Assembly (NCBI GenBank): GCA_964617875.1
Contig: CAZUAI010000039.1
Location: forward strand, 1 to 49,159
DNA length: 49,159 nucleotides
DNA from: CAZMVY01 sp964617875
GTDB taxonomy: Bacteria > Planctomycetota > Phycisphaerae > UBA1845 > PWPN01
Reading direction: 5' to 3'
The notes under the pieces were generated by a model that was not told the origin of the DNA, did not search any database, and saw only the letters and a program-made list of their open reading frames with translations. Position 1 is the first letter of the stretch. Each line of letters starts with the position of its first letter. Positions 9,182 to 17,519 of this stretch are shown here, one piece after another. A program made the translations under genes and the position numbers.

Positions 9182-9871
9182 ATGGATCCTCGCAAAGTGC
9201 TTCTGACACAGGAACAGGCCCCGATTCGCGCGGACGAAGGGCCCCTCCGCGGTCGAGCCGGATCGTCGGTCGCCCGGGTCATGCTGAGCCGGTTCGACAA
9301 TTCATCGTTCGACCGCGGCGCGGGGCGATTCCGGGAGGCGTGCTGGCTGCTGGTGCGCCGCGTGTTCTTTGAGCCCTCCTGGCTGCCGGCCAGCCGACTT
9401 CGCTGCTGGCTGCTGCGGCGATTCGGGGCCACGGTGGGACGCGGCGTCGTCATCAAGCCCGGCGTGAAGATCACGTTCCCGTGGCGGCTGCGGATTGGCG
9501 ACCATGTGTGGCTGGGCGAGGAGGCTTGCCTGCTGAATCTCGCTCCGATAACCATCGGCTCCAACGTGTGCATCTCGCAGGCCGCCTTTCTCTGTACTGG
9601 CAATCACGACTATACAAGCCCTTCGTTCGACCTGATCACGAGCCCGATTCTCATCGAGGATGGCGCCTGGATCGGCGCCGCCGCGTGGGTCGGACCGGGG
9701 GTGACGGCCGGTTCGCACGCGGTTCTGACCGCGGGTTCGGCGGCGACGCGGGACCTGCTTCCCTACACCGTCTACCGGGGGAACCCTGCCGTTCCGATTC
9801 GGGCCAGAGTTGTCAACGCCGGTCCTGAATTAGCCGAAGAACTGGACGAGGTGTCCAGGGGCGGAGGTTGA
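9182..9871 (+). CDS. WcaF-type sugar O-acetyltransferase (left-handed beta-helix)
   Basis: A 229-residue acetyltransferase. The segment SRFDNSSFDRGAGRFREACW matches the N-terminus of putative colanic-acid acetyltransferases (WcaF), and the rest shows hexapeptide repeats such as LRIGDHVWLGEEACLLNLAPITIGSNV-like turns, then the catalytic-site region LCTGNHDYTSPSF with its His, and GAWIGAAAWVGPGVTAG. It would transfer acetyl from acetyl-CoA to a glycan hydroxyl. I choose ATG 9182, preceded by AGGATAG, over an in-frame start at 9104 that overlaps the upstream gene. It is immediately followed by a WcaI-like glycosyltransferase, a common pairing. Confidence 0.85.
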   Translation: MDPRKVLLTQEQAPIRADEGPLRGRAGSSVARVMLSRFDNSSFDRGAGRFREACWLLVRRVFFEPSWLPASRLRCWLLRRFGATVGRGVVIKPGVKITFPWRLRIGDHVWLGEEACLLNLAPITIGSNVCISQAAFLCTGNHDYTSPSFDLITSPILIEDGAWIGAAAWVGPGVTAGSHAVLTAGSAATRDLLPYTVYRGNPAVPIRARVVNAGPELAEELDEVSRGGG

Positions 9872-9874
9872 GTC

Positions 9875-11101
9875 ATTCGTATACTCTTGCTGAACCAGTT
9901 CTACTGGCCCGACGTGGCCGCTACGGCTCAGCTTCTCACCGACCTCGGTGAGGCGCTGGTCGTTCGCGGACACGAGGTGCATGTCGTCTGCTCGCGCGGC
10001 GGGTACGGCGGCGAACCGGTTCGGCTCGCCCAGGAGGAGATTCGCAACGGGGTTCAGATCCACCGCGTCGCCGCAACAAGCCTCGGCCGGAAGCGAATGC
10101 TCCACCGCATTTCCGACTATGCCACGTTCTATTCCACGGCCCTGATGCGGTGCCTCTCCTTGCCCCAGATGGACGTCTGCGTGGCCCTGACCACGCCGCC
10201 GCTGGTGGGCTCCATCGGGGTCGTCTACAAGAAACTCACGGGGGCGTCGCTCGTGATCTGGGCGATGGACCTGTATCCCGAGATTCTGGGGGCCATGGGC
10301 GTGCTTCGGCCGACCTCGATCGAATACAAGGCTCTCCGCCGGATGGCACGCTGGACCTACCGTCACGCCGACCGCGTGATCGCCCTGGCCGACGAGATGG
10401 CGGATCGTCTGCGCGAACACGGCGTGCAGCCGCAACGTCTGCTCACGATCCCGAGCTGGGCGCCCGGCGAAGCCGTGTCGCCCGCCTCCGACGTACACAC
10501 CCCGTTTCGCGATCGCCACGGGCTCAACGGCGACTTCGTCGTCATGTACTCGGGCAACATGGGCGTCGTACACGAGTTCCCGACGATTCTCTCGGCGGCG
10601 CGGCGGCTCCGCAAACGCCGCGAGGTGATGTTCCTGTTCGTCGGCGAGGGGGCGCAGAAACGCTGGCTGATCGAAGAGGCCCGCCGGCAGGGGCTCGACA
10701 ACATCCGGTTCTGCCCGTACCAGCCGCTGGGCAGCCTGTCCGACTCCCTCGGAGCGGCCGATGTGCATCTGATCTCGATGAAGCGAAGCGTCGAGGGGCT
10801 GCTCGTCCCGAGCAAGCTCTACGGGATCCTGGCGGCCGGTCGGCCGTCGCTGCTGGTGGGGCCCGACCAGAACGAGGTCGCGCGCCGGCTGGTGAACAGC
10901 GGCTCCGGCTGGGTCGTTCCGCCTGGGCATCCCAATGCGCTGGCCGAGCGGATCGAGACGCTTCTTGAACGTCCGGAACTGGTTCGCTCCATGGGGATGC
11001 GGGCGCGGCGCCATTACGAATCACACTGTTCGCGCGAACAACGCACAAGCGAGGTGGTTGGCGTCATCGAGGCAACGACGGCCGGTACACGCCGGGGCTG
11101 A
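9875..11101 (+). CDS. WcaI-like glycosyltransferase family 4, probable ATT start
   Basis: A 408-residue GT-B transferase of the WcaI/WbuB-like type: NQFYWPDVAATAQLLTDLGE at the N-terminus, MYSGNMGVVHEFPTILSAAR, FVGEGAQKRWL and the distinctive PSKLYGILAAGRPSLLVG. The nearest standard start is TTG 9887, but that would cut off the first beta strand. ATT 9875 gives the expected RILLLNQFYWPD beginning and lies exactly 7 nt downstream of GGAGG (9863-9867); an in-frame TGA at 9869 bars any longer form. It is the last gene before the terminator at 11167 and the last of the six stand-alone glycosyltransferases. Confidence 0.85.
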   Translation: MRILLLNQFYWPDVAATAQLLTDLGEALVVRGHEVHVVCSRGGYGGEPVRLAQEEIRNGVQIHRVAATSLGRKRMLHRISDYATFYSTALMRCLSLPQMDVCVALTTPPLVGSIGVVYKKLTGASLVIWAMDLYPEILGAMGVLRPTSIEYKALRRMARWTYRHADRVIALADEMADRLREHGVQPQRLLTIPSWAPGEAVSPASDVHTPFRDRHGLNGDFVVMYSGNMGVVHEFPTILSAARRLRKRREVMFLFVGEGAQKRWLIEEARRQGLDNIRFCPYQPLGSLSDSLGAADVHLISMKRSVEGLLVPSKLYGILAAGRPSLLVGPDQNEVARRLVNSGSGWVVPPGHPNALAERIETLLERPELVRSMGMRARRHYESHCSREQRTSEVVGVIEATTAGTRRG

Positions 11102-11166
11102 CGATGCCCGGCGAATGTCGATAGTTCTTTTCGGAGATCTTTCCCGGTTCTCAAGCACCGGGGTGG

Positions 11167-11198
11167 CACTGGCGGCTCACCCGCCAGTGTCTTTTTTT
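11167..11198 (+). terminator. Rho-independent terminator ending the glycosyltransferase operon
   Basis: A perfect 9-bp stem, CACTGGCGG (11167-11175) with CCGCCAGTG (11181-11189), a 5-nt loop and then TC plus seven T residues (11192-11198). It lies 65 nt after the last glycosyltransferase stop, and separates the sugar-transfer operon from the export/exosortase unit. Confidence 0.92.
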
Positions 11199-11368
11199 GC
11201 GCGCTCGCCACTGTGGCCCCTGCGGTTGCGGGCGGTCTTCTCGCGGGCGGCGTGCCCCGCAGACGAAAAACAGTCGCCCCGCGCGAACTTCCGGACCGGG
11301 GTATCGAACTAACCAGGAACAACGTAGTTCACAGGAGGAGCAGTCTGGCACTGGCGGGATTTCAGCAC

Positions 11369-11381
11369 ATCCCGTCGGGAT
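11369..11381. repeat. Short perfect inverted repeat (operator-like)
   Basis: ATCCCG-T-CGGGAT is a perfect 6+6 bp palindrome with a one-base centre, 33 nt upstream of the predicted -35 at 11414. It could be a binding site for a dimeric regulator of the export unit or only a small hairpin; nothing else supports a role. The 11-mer GGCACTGGCGG of the terminator stem recurs nearby at 11347. Confidence 0.35.
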
Positions 11382-11413
11382 TCCGTCAGGCGAAAAGGTA
11401 GTGATTGCAGGTG

Positions 11414-11442
11414 TTGATTGCAATGGCAACTGGCGTTATTCT
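11414..11442 (+). promoter_or_regulatory. Predicted sigma70-like promoter of the export/exosortase unit
   Basis: TTGATT (11414-11419), a 17-nt spacer and TATTCT (11437-11442): four of six consensus bases in each box with ideal spacing. Transcription would start near 11449, giving a leader of about 410 nt before ATG 11862. No other comparable promoter was seen between the terminator and the first gene. Confidence 0.45.
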
Positions 11443-11448
11443 GCCGTC

Positions 11449-11861
11449 CCCGAAGCTCCCTCTCGACTCCCTGATCGGTTGTCGGGGCCGGCGGTGCCGA
11501 AACGAAGATGGAGCGAGGGGGGTTTGTGTGAGGGCTCGGAGGCAGAGTAACTTTAACCCCTCTGTGCGCGATTGCCGATAACTAGGCGCTGGTGCGCCTG
11601 GGCCTGCGGGCGGTGCGGTCGCGCACAGGGTGCACAGAGGCCCGGCAGTCGGACGTAAAAGTCTGTGGCGTAATGACTTGCGTTTCGACTCGCCGATCCC
11701 CGCGGGTGAACCCGCATAGAGATCGCCTCCGCGCGACAAAGGCCGCGTGCATTTGTAACGGGCCCGGGCCACCGGTTGGGGATGGGAGCAGGATCCCAGG
11801 CCGGTCGATCCGGTCCTGGCCCCGTGGGCGCGGGCCTTCCGGGTGCCCCGAGAGGACAGCC
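11449..11861 (+). promoter_or_regulatory. Long structured 5' leader with mutually exclusive pairings
   Basis: This 410-nt stretch holds no convincing gene. The segment CCTCTGTGCGCG (11559-11570) can pair with three others, but only one at a time: CAGAG at 11543-11547, CGCGCACAG at 11620-11628 (9 bp) and GCACAGAGG at 11632-11640 (9 bp). A small hairpin GGCGC/GCGCC (11585-11598) lies between, and GCGGG-TGAA-CCCGC follows at 11702-11715. A 17-codon reading frame beginning at GTG 11528 and ending at TAA 11579-11581 runs through the shared segment and could be a leader peptide. I could match no known riboswitch class; the structure is inferred by eye. Confidence 0.35.
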
Positions 11862-13505
11862 ATGGTTGGCGCAAAGCGTTTAGCAACATGTTGGGCGTGG
11901 CGGGTGGTCGCTGCGATTCCCCTGGTCGCCGCGTGCAGCGGATGCGGCAACTGGTGGTGGACCAGTTTCCTCGATCCCACGCAAGTCAGCGGTGATTTTC
12001 GCCGCCCGATGATTACGGAAATCCAGCGCAGCTTGTCGTTCGAGGACACGCCGCCGGGCATCCCCGGTTCCGAGGAGCCGACCGCCGAAGACCTCGTGGC
12101 CGTCTTGGAAGAGTACCGGCTCGAGAAGGACGACGCGATCGGCATTCGCATCCCGCGCTTCAACGAGTACGAAATGGTGACCGACCTCATGCTGATCGTC
12201 AACGAGGTCGGGGATGTGCAGATTCCTCAGTTGGGGTGGATCCACGTCGGGGGCATGACGGCACGCGAGGTCGAGGCGGAGATCCGCGACCAGACCATTC
12301 AGAAGGGCATCTTCCGGGCGGACGGCGCGCCGCCGATCCAGGTCACGTTTCCGCAACAACGACAGCGATTCTTCAACATCTTCGGCGGCGTGACGGCGGC
12401 GGACACGTATCGCATCCTCGAGCCCGACTTCCGGCTCCTGGACGCCCTGAGCCTCGCGGGCGGGCTGCCCGAGCATGTGGAATGGGTCTACGTCTACCGT
12501 TCGCAGCCGCGCCCGACACGAACGCAAAGGGCGGCGGCGGCGAAGACGTCGGAGCCGCGAGCCCTGCCGCCGGATCGCGGGCCGGAGGCGCCGCCCGTCG
12601 CACCCGTGTCGATCAGCGATCTGGGAACGGCCGCCGCGACGGGGCATGCCGTCCAGTCAAGTCCGCCGACCTCCGCGGCCACGTCCGGCCCGGGCAGCGA
12701 ACGCGAGCTGATCGAGGCGATCGCGCCGGCGTCTTCCTCCCACGCGGACACGCCGCCTTCCGAACCGTCGCCGGCCGCCTCCGAGCCGTCGCCGACGGCA
12801 CCGAAGTTCATCTACTTGAACGGACAGTGGGTGGACGTGAGTCAGAAGACGGGGACAAAGCCGGCCCCCGCGGATTCCTCGGCGGAGAGACCGGCGGCCC
12901 CCGGCGGCCCGGCGGCTCCGCCGCCCGTCGCCTCCGCGCCCGTGACATGGGAATCGGTGGAGGGGGAGGCGAAGCAACGGGTCATTCGGATCCCGGCGGC
13001 GGCCTTGCGCCGCGGCGAGGGCCGCTACAACATCGTCATTCGGCATCGGGACGTGGTTCGCGTCGATCCGGGACCGCTGGGCGAATTCTACATGCTCGGC
13101 CAGGTCGCCCGGCCCGGCGTCTATACGCTCACGGGCCGCGAGATCACTCTGAAACAGGCGATCGCCGCGGCAGGCGGGCTCGCGATCCTGGCCTGGCCGT
13201 CACGGTGCGAGGTCATTCGCCGTCTTGACCAGGACCGCGAGCAGACGATCCCGGTCAACCTGGAGCAGATCTTTGCGGGGAACCAGCCCGACGTATACAT
13301 TCGGCAGAACGACATCATCAATGTGGGCACAAACATCATCACGCCGTTCCTCGCAACGATCCGAACATCGTTCCGCATGAGCTACGGCTTCGGCTTCGTG
13401 TACGACCGGAACTTTGGAGATATCGATTCGTTTGCCGGGCAGCAGAACCCGACCGACCGCCGCCGTGCCGAGTTGCAGCAGCGGTTCCCGGGGCTGTTCC
13501 CGTAG
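11862..13505 (+). CDS. Polysaccharide export lipoprotein, Wza-like (Poly_export/SLBB)
   Basis: A 547-residue outer-membrane export protein. A hydrophobic leader ends in a lipobox-like VAAC, putting the lipidated Cys at residue 25. The Poly_export domain follows (about residues 95-170, with DLMLIVNEVGDVQIPQLGWI and the AREVEAEI helix). Next come a first SLBB-like part, a Pro/Ala/Ser-rich low-complexity insert of about 150 residues (roughly 215-365), and an SLBB domain with GEFYMLGQVARPGVYTLTG. The long disordered insert is unusual for Wza and may reach through the periplasm. ATG 11862 has AGAGGA at good spacing. It heads the export/exosortase operon. Confidence 0.88.
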   Translation: MVGAKRLATCWAWRVVAAIPLVAACSGCGNWWWTSFLDPTQVSGDFRRPMITEIQRSLSFEDTPPGIPGSEEPTAEDLVAVLEEYRLEKDDAIGIRIPRFNEYEMVTDLMLIVNEVGDVQIPQLGWIHVGGMTAREVEAEIRDQTIQKGIFRADGAPPIQVTFPQQRQRFFNIFGGVTAADTYRILEPDFRLLDALSLAGGLPEHVEWVYVYRSQPRPTRTQRAAAAKTSEPRALPPDRGPEAPPVAPVSISDLGTAAATGHAVQSSPPTSAATSGPGSERELIEAIAPASSSHADTPPSEPSPAASEPSPTAPKFIYLNGQWVDVSQKTGTKPAPADSSAERPAAPGGPAAPPPVASAPVTWESVEGEAKQRVIRIPAAALRRGEGRYNIVIRHRDVVRVDPGPLGEFYMLGQVARPGVYTLTGREITLKQAIAAAGGLAILAWPSRCEVIRRLDQDREQTIPVNLEQIFAGNQPDVYIRQNDIINVGTNIITPFLATIRTSFRMSYGFGFVYDRNFGDIDSFAGQQNPTDRRRAELQQRFPGLFP

Positions 13506-13524
13506 ACGCAGGAGAGCCCGAAGC

Positions 13525-14502
13525 GTGAGCGGAATGGCAAGCCCGGTCCCGGATTCGCCGTTGCGTCCGCCGCCAAGCGGGGCGGCGCAGCCCATCGATT
13601 GGGCAAAAACGGGCTTTCAGGCCGCCGTGGTCGGGGCGTTGCTGGTCGTGCTCTTCTGGAACGTGCTGCAGACGCTCCTCTACAAGTGGCAGAACATGGG
13701 CGACTGGTCCCATGGGTTTCTGATCCCGGTCTTCAGTCTCTACTACCTGTACCTGCAGAAGGATCGGTTGCCGACCTGGTCCGTACGGGCGAGCTACGGG
13801 GGGCTGGTCGTACTGCTGGCGGCGTTCGGCATCTATGTCTACTCGACCGCGATCGCCCCGTTCAGCTACCTGCAGAGCGTCTCGCTCGTGCTGGCAATCG
13901 TCGGCGTGGTGTACATGCTCTGTGGCTGGGCGGTGACCCGCTGGGCGTGGTTCGCGATCGCGTTCCTCGTGTTTGCGCTGCCGCTTCCGGGCGGGATGTA
14001 CGAACAGATCACGACGCCCCTCCAGCGGATCGCATCCGCGGTGGGCGCCGTGCTGCTGAAGACCGTGCCCGACCTGGAGACGGAGGCGGCCAACGTCACG
14101 ATCTCGTATTACTACCGGGGGCGCGAGGGCGAGCTGAACGTCGACCAGGCGTGCAGCGGAATTCGGCTGATGATGGCGTTCGCCGCCCTTGGTGTGGCGA
14201 TGGCGTTCGTCTCGGAACGGCGGCTCTGGCACCGGATGGTGATGGTTCTGTCCTGCGTGCCGATCGCCATCTTCTGCAACATGGTCCGCGTGACAACGAC
14301 GGGGTTGTTCGTCGTGTTCGGAAAGGAGGACTGGGCGCGTGGGCACTATCACACGATGCTGGGGCTCAGCATGCTGCCTATCGCCTTCGCCCTCTTCGGG
14401 GCCGTCTCGTACGTGCTGAACCACCTGTTCGTGGAGGCCCAGGACGAAGACGCCGCCGCCCCGCGCACGCGCCCTGCCGCGCGCCAGGAGAGTGAGCCAT
14501 GA
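13525..14502 (+). CDS. Exosortase (EpsH/Xrt family membrane transpeptidase)
   Basis: A 325-residue polytopic membrane protein of about eight segments with the full exosortase triad: Cys210 in DQACSGIRLMM, Arg255 in NMVRVTTTG and His276 in HTMLG. Exosortases process proteins bearing PEP-CTERM-type tails, usually where EPS is made. GTG 13525 is chosen because GGAGAG lies 8 nt upstream; ATG 13534 is possible. The stop overlaps the start of the copolymerase gene (ATGA), so the two are coupled. No PEP-CTERM substrate gene is visible in this window. The exact Xrt subtype cannot be fixed without profile searches. Confidence 0.9.
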   Translation: MSGMASPVPDSPLRPPPSGAAQPIDWAKTGFQAAVVGALLVVLFWNVLQTLLYKWQNMGDWSHGFLIPVFSLYYLYLQKDRLPTWSVRASYGGLVVLLAAFGIYVYSTAIAPFSYLQSVSLVLAIVGVVYMLCGWAVTRWAWFAIAFLVFALPLPGGMYEQITTPLQRIASAVGAVLLKTVPDLETEAANVTISYYYRGREGELNVDQACSGIRLMMAFAALGVAMAFVSERRLWHRMVMVLSCVPIAIFCNMVRVTTTGLFVVFGKEDWARGHYHTMLGLSMLPIAFALFGAVSYVLNHLFVEAQDEDAAAPRTRPAARQESEP

Positions 14503-16775
14503 GTCGGATGCCGGTGACCTTTCAGGAACGTGTCCCCATGCCGTTCGAGCCGTCGACGCCCGCCGGCGGCACGGCGGCGGCCTTTTCCGCAGGCGACGTC
14601 TTCCGCGCGATCAAGCAGCGGATCTTCCTCATTCTGTTCGTCTGGCTCTTCATGATCGGCCTCACGGTGGGCGTGACATACCTGTGGGTGAAGCACTGGC
14701 CCGCCTACATGGCCGTCGCACGCGTCCGGGTCGAGTCGCTCAACCCGCAGATGCCCTACACCCTTCAGGAAGTGCCCCTCTCGCCGGACATCGTGGAGCG
14801 CAACCTGGCCGACCAGGCCGTTCTCGCGAAGAGCGACGAGGTGCTGCGGTCCGCCCTCGGCGACGCCGAGGTCCAGGCCACCTCCTGGTATCGGAGCTAC
14901 ACGGAAGACACGCGGCCGACCATGATTCTGGACCTTCAGGACCAGGTCAGCGTGACCCCCATCAAGGGCACAAGCTACCTCGCCATTTACATGAAGTGCC
15001 GCAGCCCGGACGACCCGCACGTGATCGTCAACAGCATCGTGAGCAAGTACCTCAACCTCGCCGACCGGCTCTCGCGGAAGCGGTTCACGGACCAGCTCAG
15101 CAAGTACAAGGACGATCGCGACGCCCTGGCCCGGCAGATCGACCAGGCGCGCGACGCGAAGGCGACATTCATCGCAACGCAGCTCGGCGTCGCCCCCGGC
15201 CTGACACAGGGGCTGAACGTCGTGGCGGAGGCCCTCCGGGCGCTCACGGTGGAGGCCACGCGGCTCGAGGCCGAGAAGATCCAGTACAAGGCCATGTACG
15301 ACAACCTCACCGCGCCGGGCGTCACGCCGCGGAACATCAACATCTCGCCGCAGATGCGGATGATGATCGAAAGCGACCCCAGGATCGTGTCCCTCAACAA
15401 CGCATTGACGACGCTGCAGCAGGATCGGCAACTCCGCGCTCAGATGCTCGGGGAGAAGCACCGCGAGATCGTCGAGCTGGACTCGCGCATCGCCGCCGTC
15501 GAACAGCAGCTCAACGAAGAAATGGCCATCAAGGAAGACCAGGTCCGCCAGTACGAGGTGGATCAGGCGGAGATGGCCTACCTCAATGCGACGGAAGCCG
15601 ACCTCCAGCTCCAGGAGCGGCTCATGGAGCTGAAGGAGCAGCAGCGCGACCTCGACCGGCAGATCGCCCAGCTTCAGAACTTCGAGGAGAAACAGCTCCA
15701 GCTCGAGCGGAACTACGAGATGACCGCCGACTACACCCGCATGCTGGAGACCATCCTGAACCAGCAGTCCACCGTCCGCGTCGAACTCGCCGCCAACGCG
15801 GTCAAGCCGCTCGAACGCTCGCAGCCGCGATGGATCGTGAACGTCCCGATCGGCACGCTCCTCGGCCTGATGATCGCCGTCGGCCTGGCGCTCGGCCTGG
15901 AGTTCGTGGACACCTCCGTCAAGACGCCGCGCGACATCGTCCGCTACGTCAACGTGCCCATCCTCGGGACCGTGCCGGACGTGGACGACGAAGAAGTGGC
16001 CATCGAGCAGGTCGAGATGGCCGCCCACACCCATCCGCGTTCGATGGTGGCCGAGGCCTTCCGCAACATTCGCACGAACCTCCTGCTGAGCGCGCCGGCC
16101 GAACGGCAGAGGACCATCCTCGTCACCAGCCCGCGGCCCGAAGACGGCAAGACCACGATCGCGACCAACCTCGGAATCTCCGTCGCCCAGAGCGGGCGGC
16201 GCGTGCTGCTGGTGGACACCAACTTCCGCCGTCCCTCGCTCCACAACCTCTTCCCCGACGCGGGCCGCGAGGGCCTCAGCAACGCGCTGATCGGCATGGG
16301 GCGGCTCGAGAACCTGGTCCGCCACACACCGCTGCCCAACCTGGACATCCTCGTGTCCGGGCCGATCCCGCCCAATCCGGCCGAGCTGCTCAGCAGCACC
16401 TACATGCGCGAGCTGATCACGCAGGCCGTCGAACGCTACGATCAGGTGATCTTCGACGGGCCTCCCGTCCTGCTGGTCAGCGACGCCCTCGTGCTGGCGG
16501 GTCTGGCGGACGGCGTGATTCTCATCTGCCGCGCCCGGGCCAACTCGCGAGGCGTGGCGCAGCGCGCCCGTGAACAGCTCGAACGCGTCAACGCGCACCT
16601 GTTCGGAGCCGTCCTGAACGCGGCCCAGGTCCGTCGTGGCGGCTACTTCCGCGAGCAGTTCCGGACGTTCTATGAGTACCAGGCGGAGGAACTCCCGTCC
16701 GGCGTCGCCACCGCCCTGCCGAGCACCGGCATGACCCCGCCCGAAACGCCCGAAGGCGGCGACAGGCCGGCGTAA
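14499..16775 (+). CDS. Polysaccharide copolymerase with BY-kinase domain, Wzc-like
   Basis: A 758-residue inner-membrane protein controlling polysaccharide chain length and export. The first membrane segment is at about residues 43-65, a long periplasmic coiled-coil part (about 200-430) follows, and the second segment lies near 450-470 after the Pro-rich turn. The cytoplasmic domain has Walker A PEDGKTT (Lys551), Walker A' VDTNFRRP (Asp573, but Asn575 where a second Asp is usual) and Walker B VIFDGPP (Asp653). A short C-terminal cluster with Tyr (FRTFYEYQ) could be the autophosphorylation tail. It starts at ATG 14499 after AGGAG and overlaps the exosortase gene by 4 nt. Confidence 0.87.
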   Translation: MSRMPVTFQERVPMPFEPSTPAGGTAAAFSAGDVFRAIKQRIFLILFVWLFMIGLTVGVTYLWVKHWPAYMAVARVRVESLNPQMPYTLQEVPLSPDIVERNLADQAVLAKSDEVLRSALGDAEVQATSWYRSYTEDTRPTMILDLQDQVSVTPIKGTSYLAIYMKCRSPDDPHVIVNSIVSKYLNLADRLSRKRFTDQLSKYKDDRDALARQIDQARDAKATFIATQLGVAPGLTQGLNVVAEALRALTVEATRLEAEKIQYKAMYDNLTAPGVTPRNINISPQMRMMIESDPRIVSLNNALTTLQQDRQLRAQMLGEKHREIVELDSRIAAVEQQLNEEMAIKEDQVRQYEVDQAEMAYLNATEADLQLQERLMELKEQQRDLDRQIAQLQNFEEKQLQLERNYEMTADYTRMLETILNQQSTVRVELAANAVKPLERSQPRWIVNVPIGTLLGLMIAVGLALGLEFVDTSVKTPRDIVRYVNVPILGTVPDVDDEEVAIEQVEMAAHTHPRSMVAEAFRNIRTNLLLSAPAERQRTILVTSPRPEDGKTTIATNLGISVAQSGRRVLLVDTNFRRPSLHNLFPDAGREGLSNALIGMGRLENLVRHTPLPNLDILVSGPIPPNPAELLSSTYMRELITQAVERYDQVIFDGPPVLLVSDALVLAGLADGVILICRARANSRGVAQRAREQLERVNAHLFGAVLNAAQVRRGGYFREQFRTFYEYQAEELPSGVATALPSTGMTPPETPEGGDRPA

Positions 16776-16795
16776 CCGTCCGGGCCGCGCATTCC

Positions 16796-16960
16796 GTGCA
16801 AGAGACTTTCGAGCGGCGCGACGCCGGCGTGCCGGCCATCGAGGTAGCGCCGGCCGCCGTTTCGTTCCGCGACACACACACGGGGCAGAACAGCGTGACC
16901 GTGCCCGTCACGGTCCGGAATGCCGACGCCGACCCCCTCGACGCAGGGGACGAGTATCGC
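16796..16960 (+). pseudogene. Possible remnant of an ASH/Ig-like surface domain
   Basis: The 408-nt gap between the copolymerase and the rubredoxin-like gene has no intact gene with a ribosome binding site. One frame reads EVAPAAVSFRDTHTG and then SVTVPVTVRNADADPL, resembling the start of an ASH/Hydin-type immunoglobulin-like domain (V-P-x-x-x-x-F, G, V-x-V-x-N, P-L). It then degenerates into Arg-rich translation. A decayed gene for a cell-surface protein would explain this, but chance resemblance is possible. A 7-bp inverted repeat GACCGTG/CACGGTC (16897-16915) falls within it. Confidence 0.2.
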
Positions 16961-17044
16961 CGGCAACGCCCGGCCGGGACCGGCCGTTGCGGCCTTGGCC
17001 GGACTCGCGGTTCCCCTGCCTCCGCTGAATGCCGACGGCGGCGC

Positions 17045-17072
17045 TTGAGCAACACGGTTTCGGCGATAGAAT
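17045..17072 (+). promoter_or_regulatory. Predicted sigma70-like promoter of the rubredoxin-like gene
   Basis: TTGAGC (17045-17050), a 16-nt spacer and TAGAAT (17067-17072). It is the best promoter-like pair in this gap and lies about 110 nt before ATG 17184. Confidence 0.4.
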
Positions 17073-17183
17073 ACGCAGGACAGCCGGACGGCGACGGATT
17101 CGGCTGTTCGGATTATGCCAGCGGATGTGAGCCGCGGGCGGATTACGCGTAGTGAAGTAAACCTGACAAGAGAAAGGACGACC

Positions 17184-17519
17184 ATGAAAAAGAAATGGAA
17201 ATGCGTTTGCGGTTACGTTCATGACGGCGATGCGGCCCCGGCGAAGTGCCCCAAGTGCGGGGCGCCGGCCGAGAAGTTCACGCTACTGGACGATACGGCC
17301 GCCGGGCTCGTCGAGCGATCCCGCAAGACCAACATGCTGCACGCGAAGGTGATCGGTCTCGCCCGTGAGATCGAGGGCGCCTGCAAGGAAGGCATCGCCG
17401 ACAACCTGGACCCCGGCTGTGTCGACGTCTTCACCAAGTCGCTGAACGCCAGCTACGAGATGATGAAGCTGTCGATGACCGAGGTCGCCGGCCACATGAC
17501 CAAGGGCAAGTGGGGCTGA
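17184..17519 (+). CDS. Small rubredoxin-like four-Cys protein with helical tail
   Basis: A 111-residue cytoplasmic protein. Residues 7-30 carry CVCGY and CPKCGAPAEKF, the two CxxC-type knuckles of a rubredoxin/rubrerythrin iron site (CVCG and CPKCG, 16 residues apart). The remaining 75 residues are predicted mostly helical, with no EXXH ferritin-like ligands, so it is not a rubrerythrin. It may be an electron-transfer or redox-sensing partner; a structural zinc ribbon is the alternative. ATG 17184 is preceded by AAAGGA at good spacing. It is transcribed alone, and its stop codon abuts the stop of the convergent response-regulator gene. Confidence 0.7.
   Translation: MKKKWKCVCGYVHDGDAAPAKCPKCGAPAEKFTLLDDTAAGLVERSRKTNMLHAKVIGLAREIEGACKEGIADNLDPGCVDVFTKSLNASYEMMKLSMTEVAGHMTKGKWG

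Noticed and set aside
11346..11362. Sigma54 promoter suggested by TGGCAC
   Set aside because: The -12 element (TTGCA/T) is absent at the required 5-nt spacing; the downstream TTGATT-17-TATTCT pair is a better promoter.
11592..11861. Coding extension upstream of the export lipoprotein
   Set aside because: The extension is Arg/Pro-rich, would bury the signal sequence 90 residues in, and ATG 11862 has a good ribosome binding site.
14349..16877. Long minus-strand reading frame opposite the copolymerase gene
   Set aside because: Antisense shadow of a well-supported gene, with His/Val/Asp-rich repetitive translation and no ribosome binding site.
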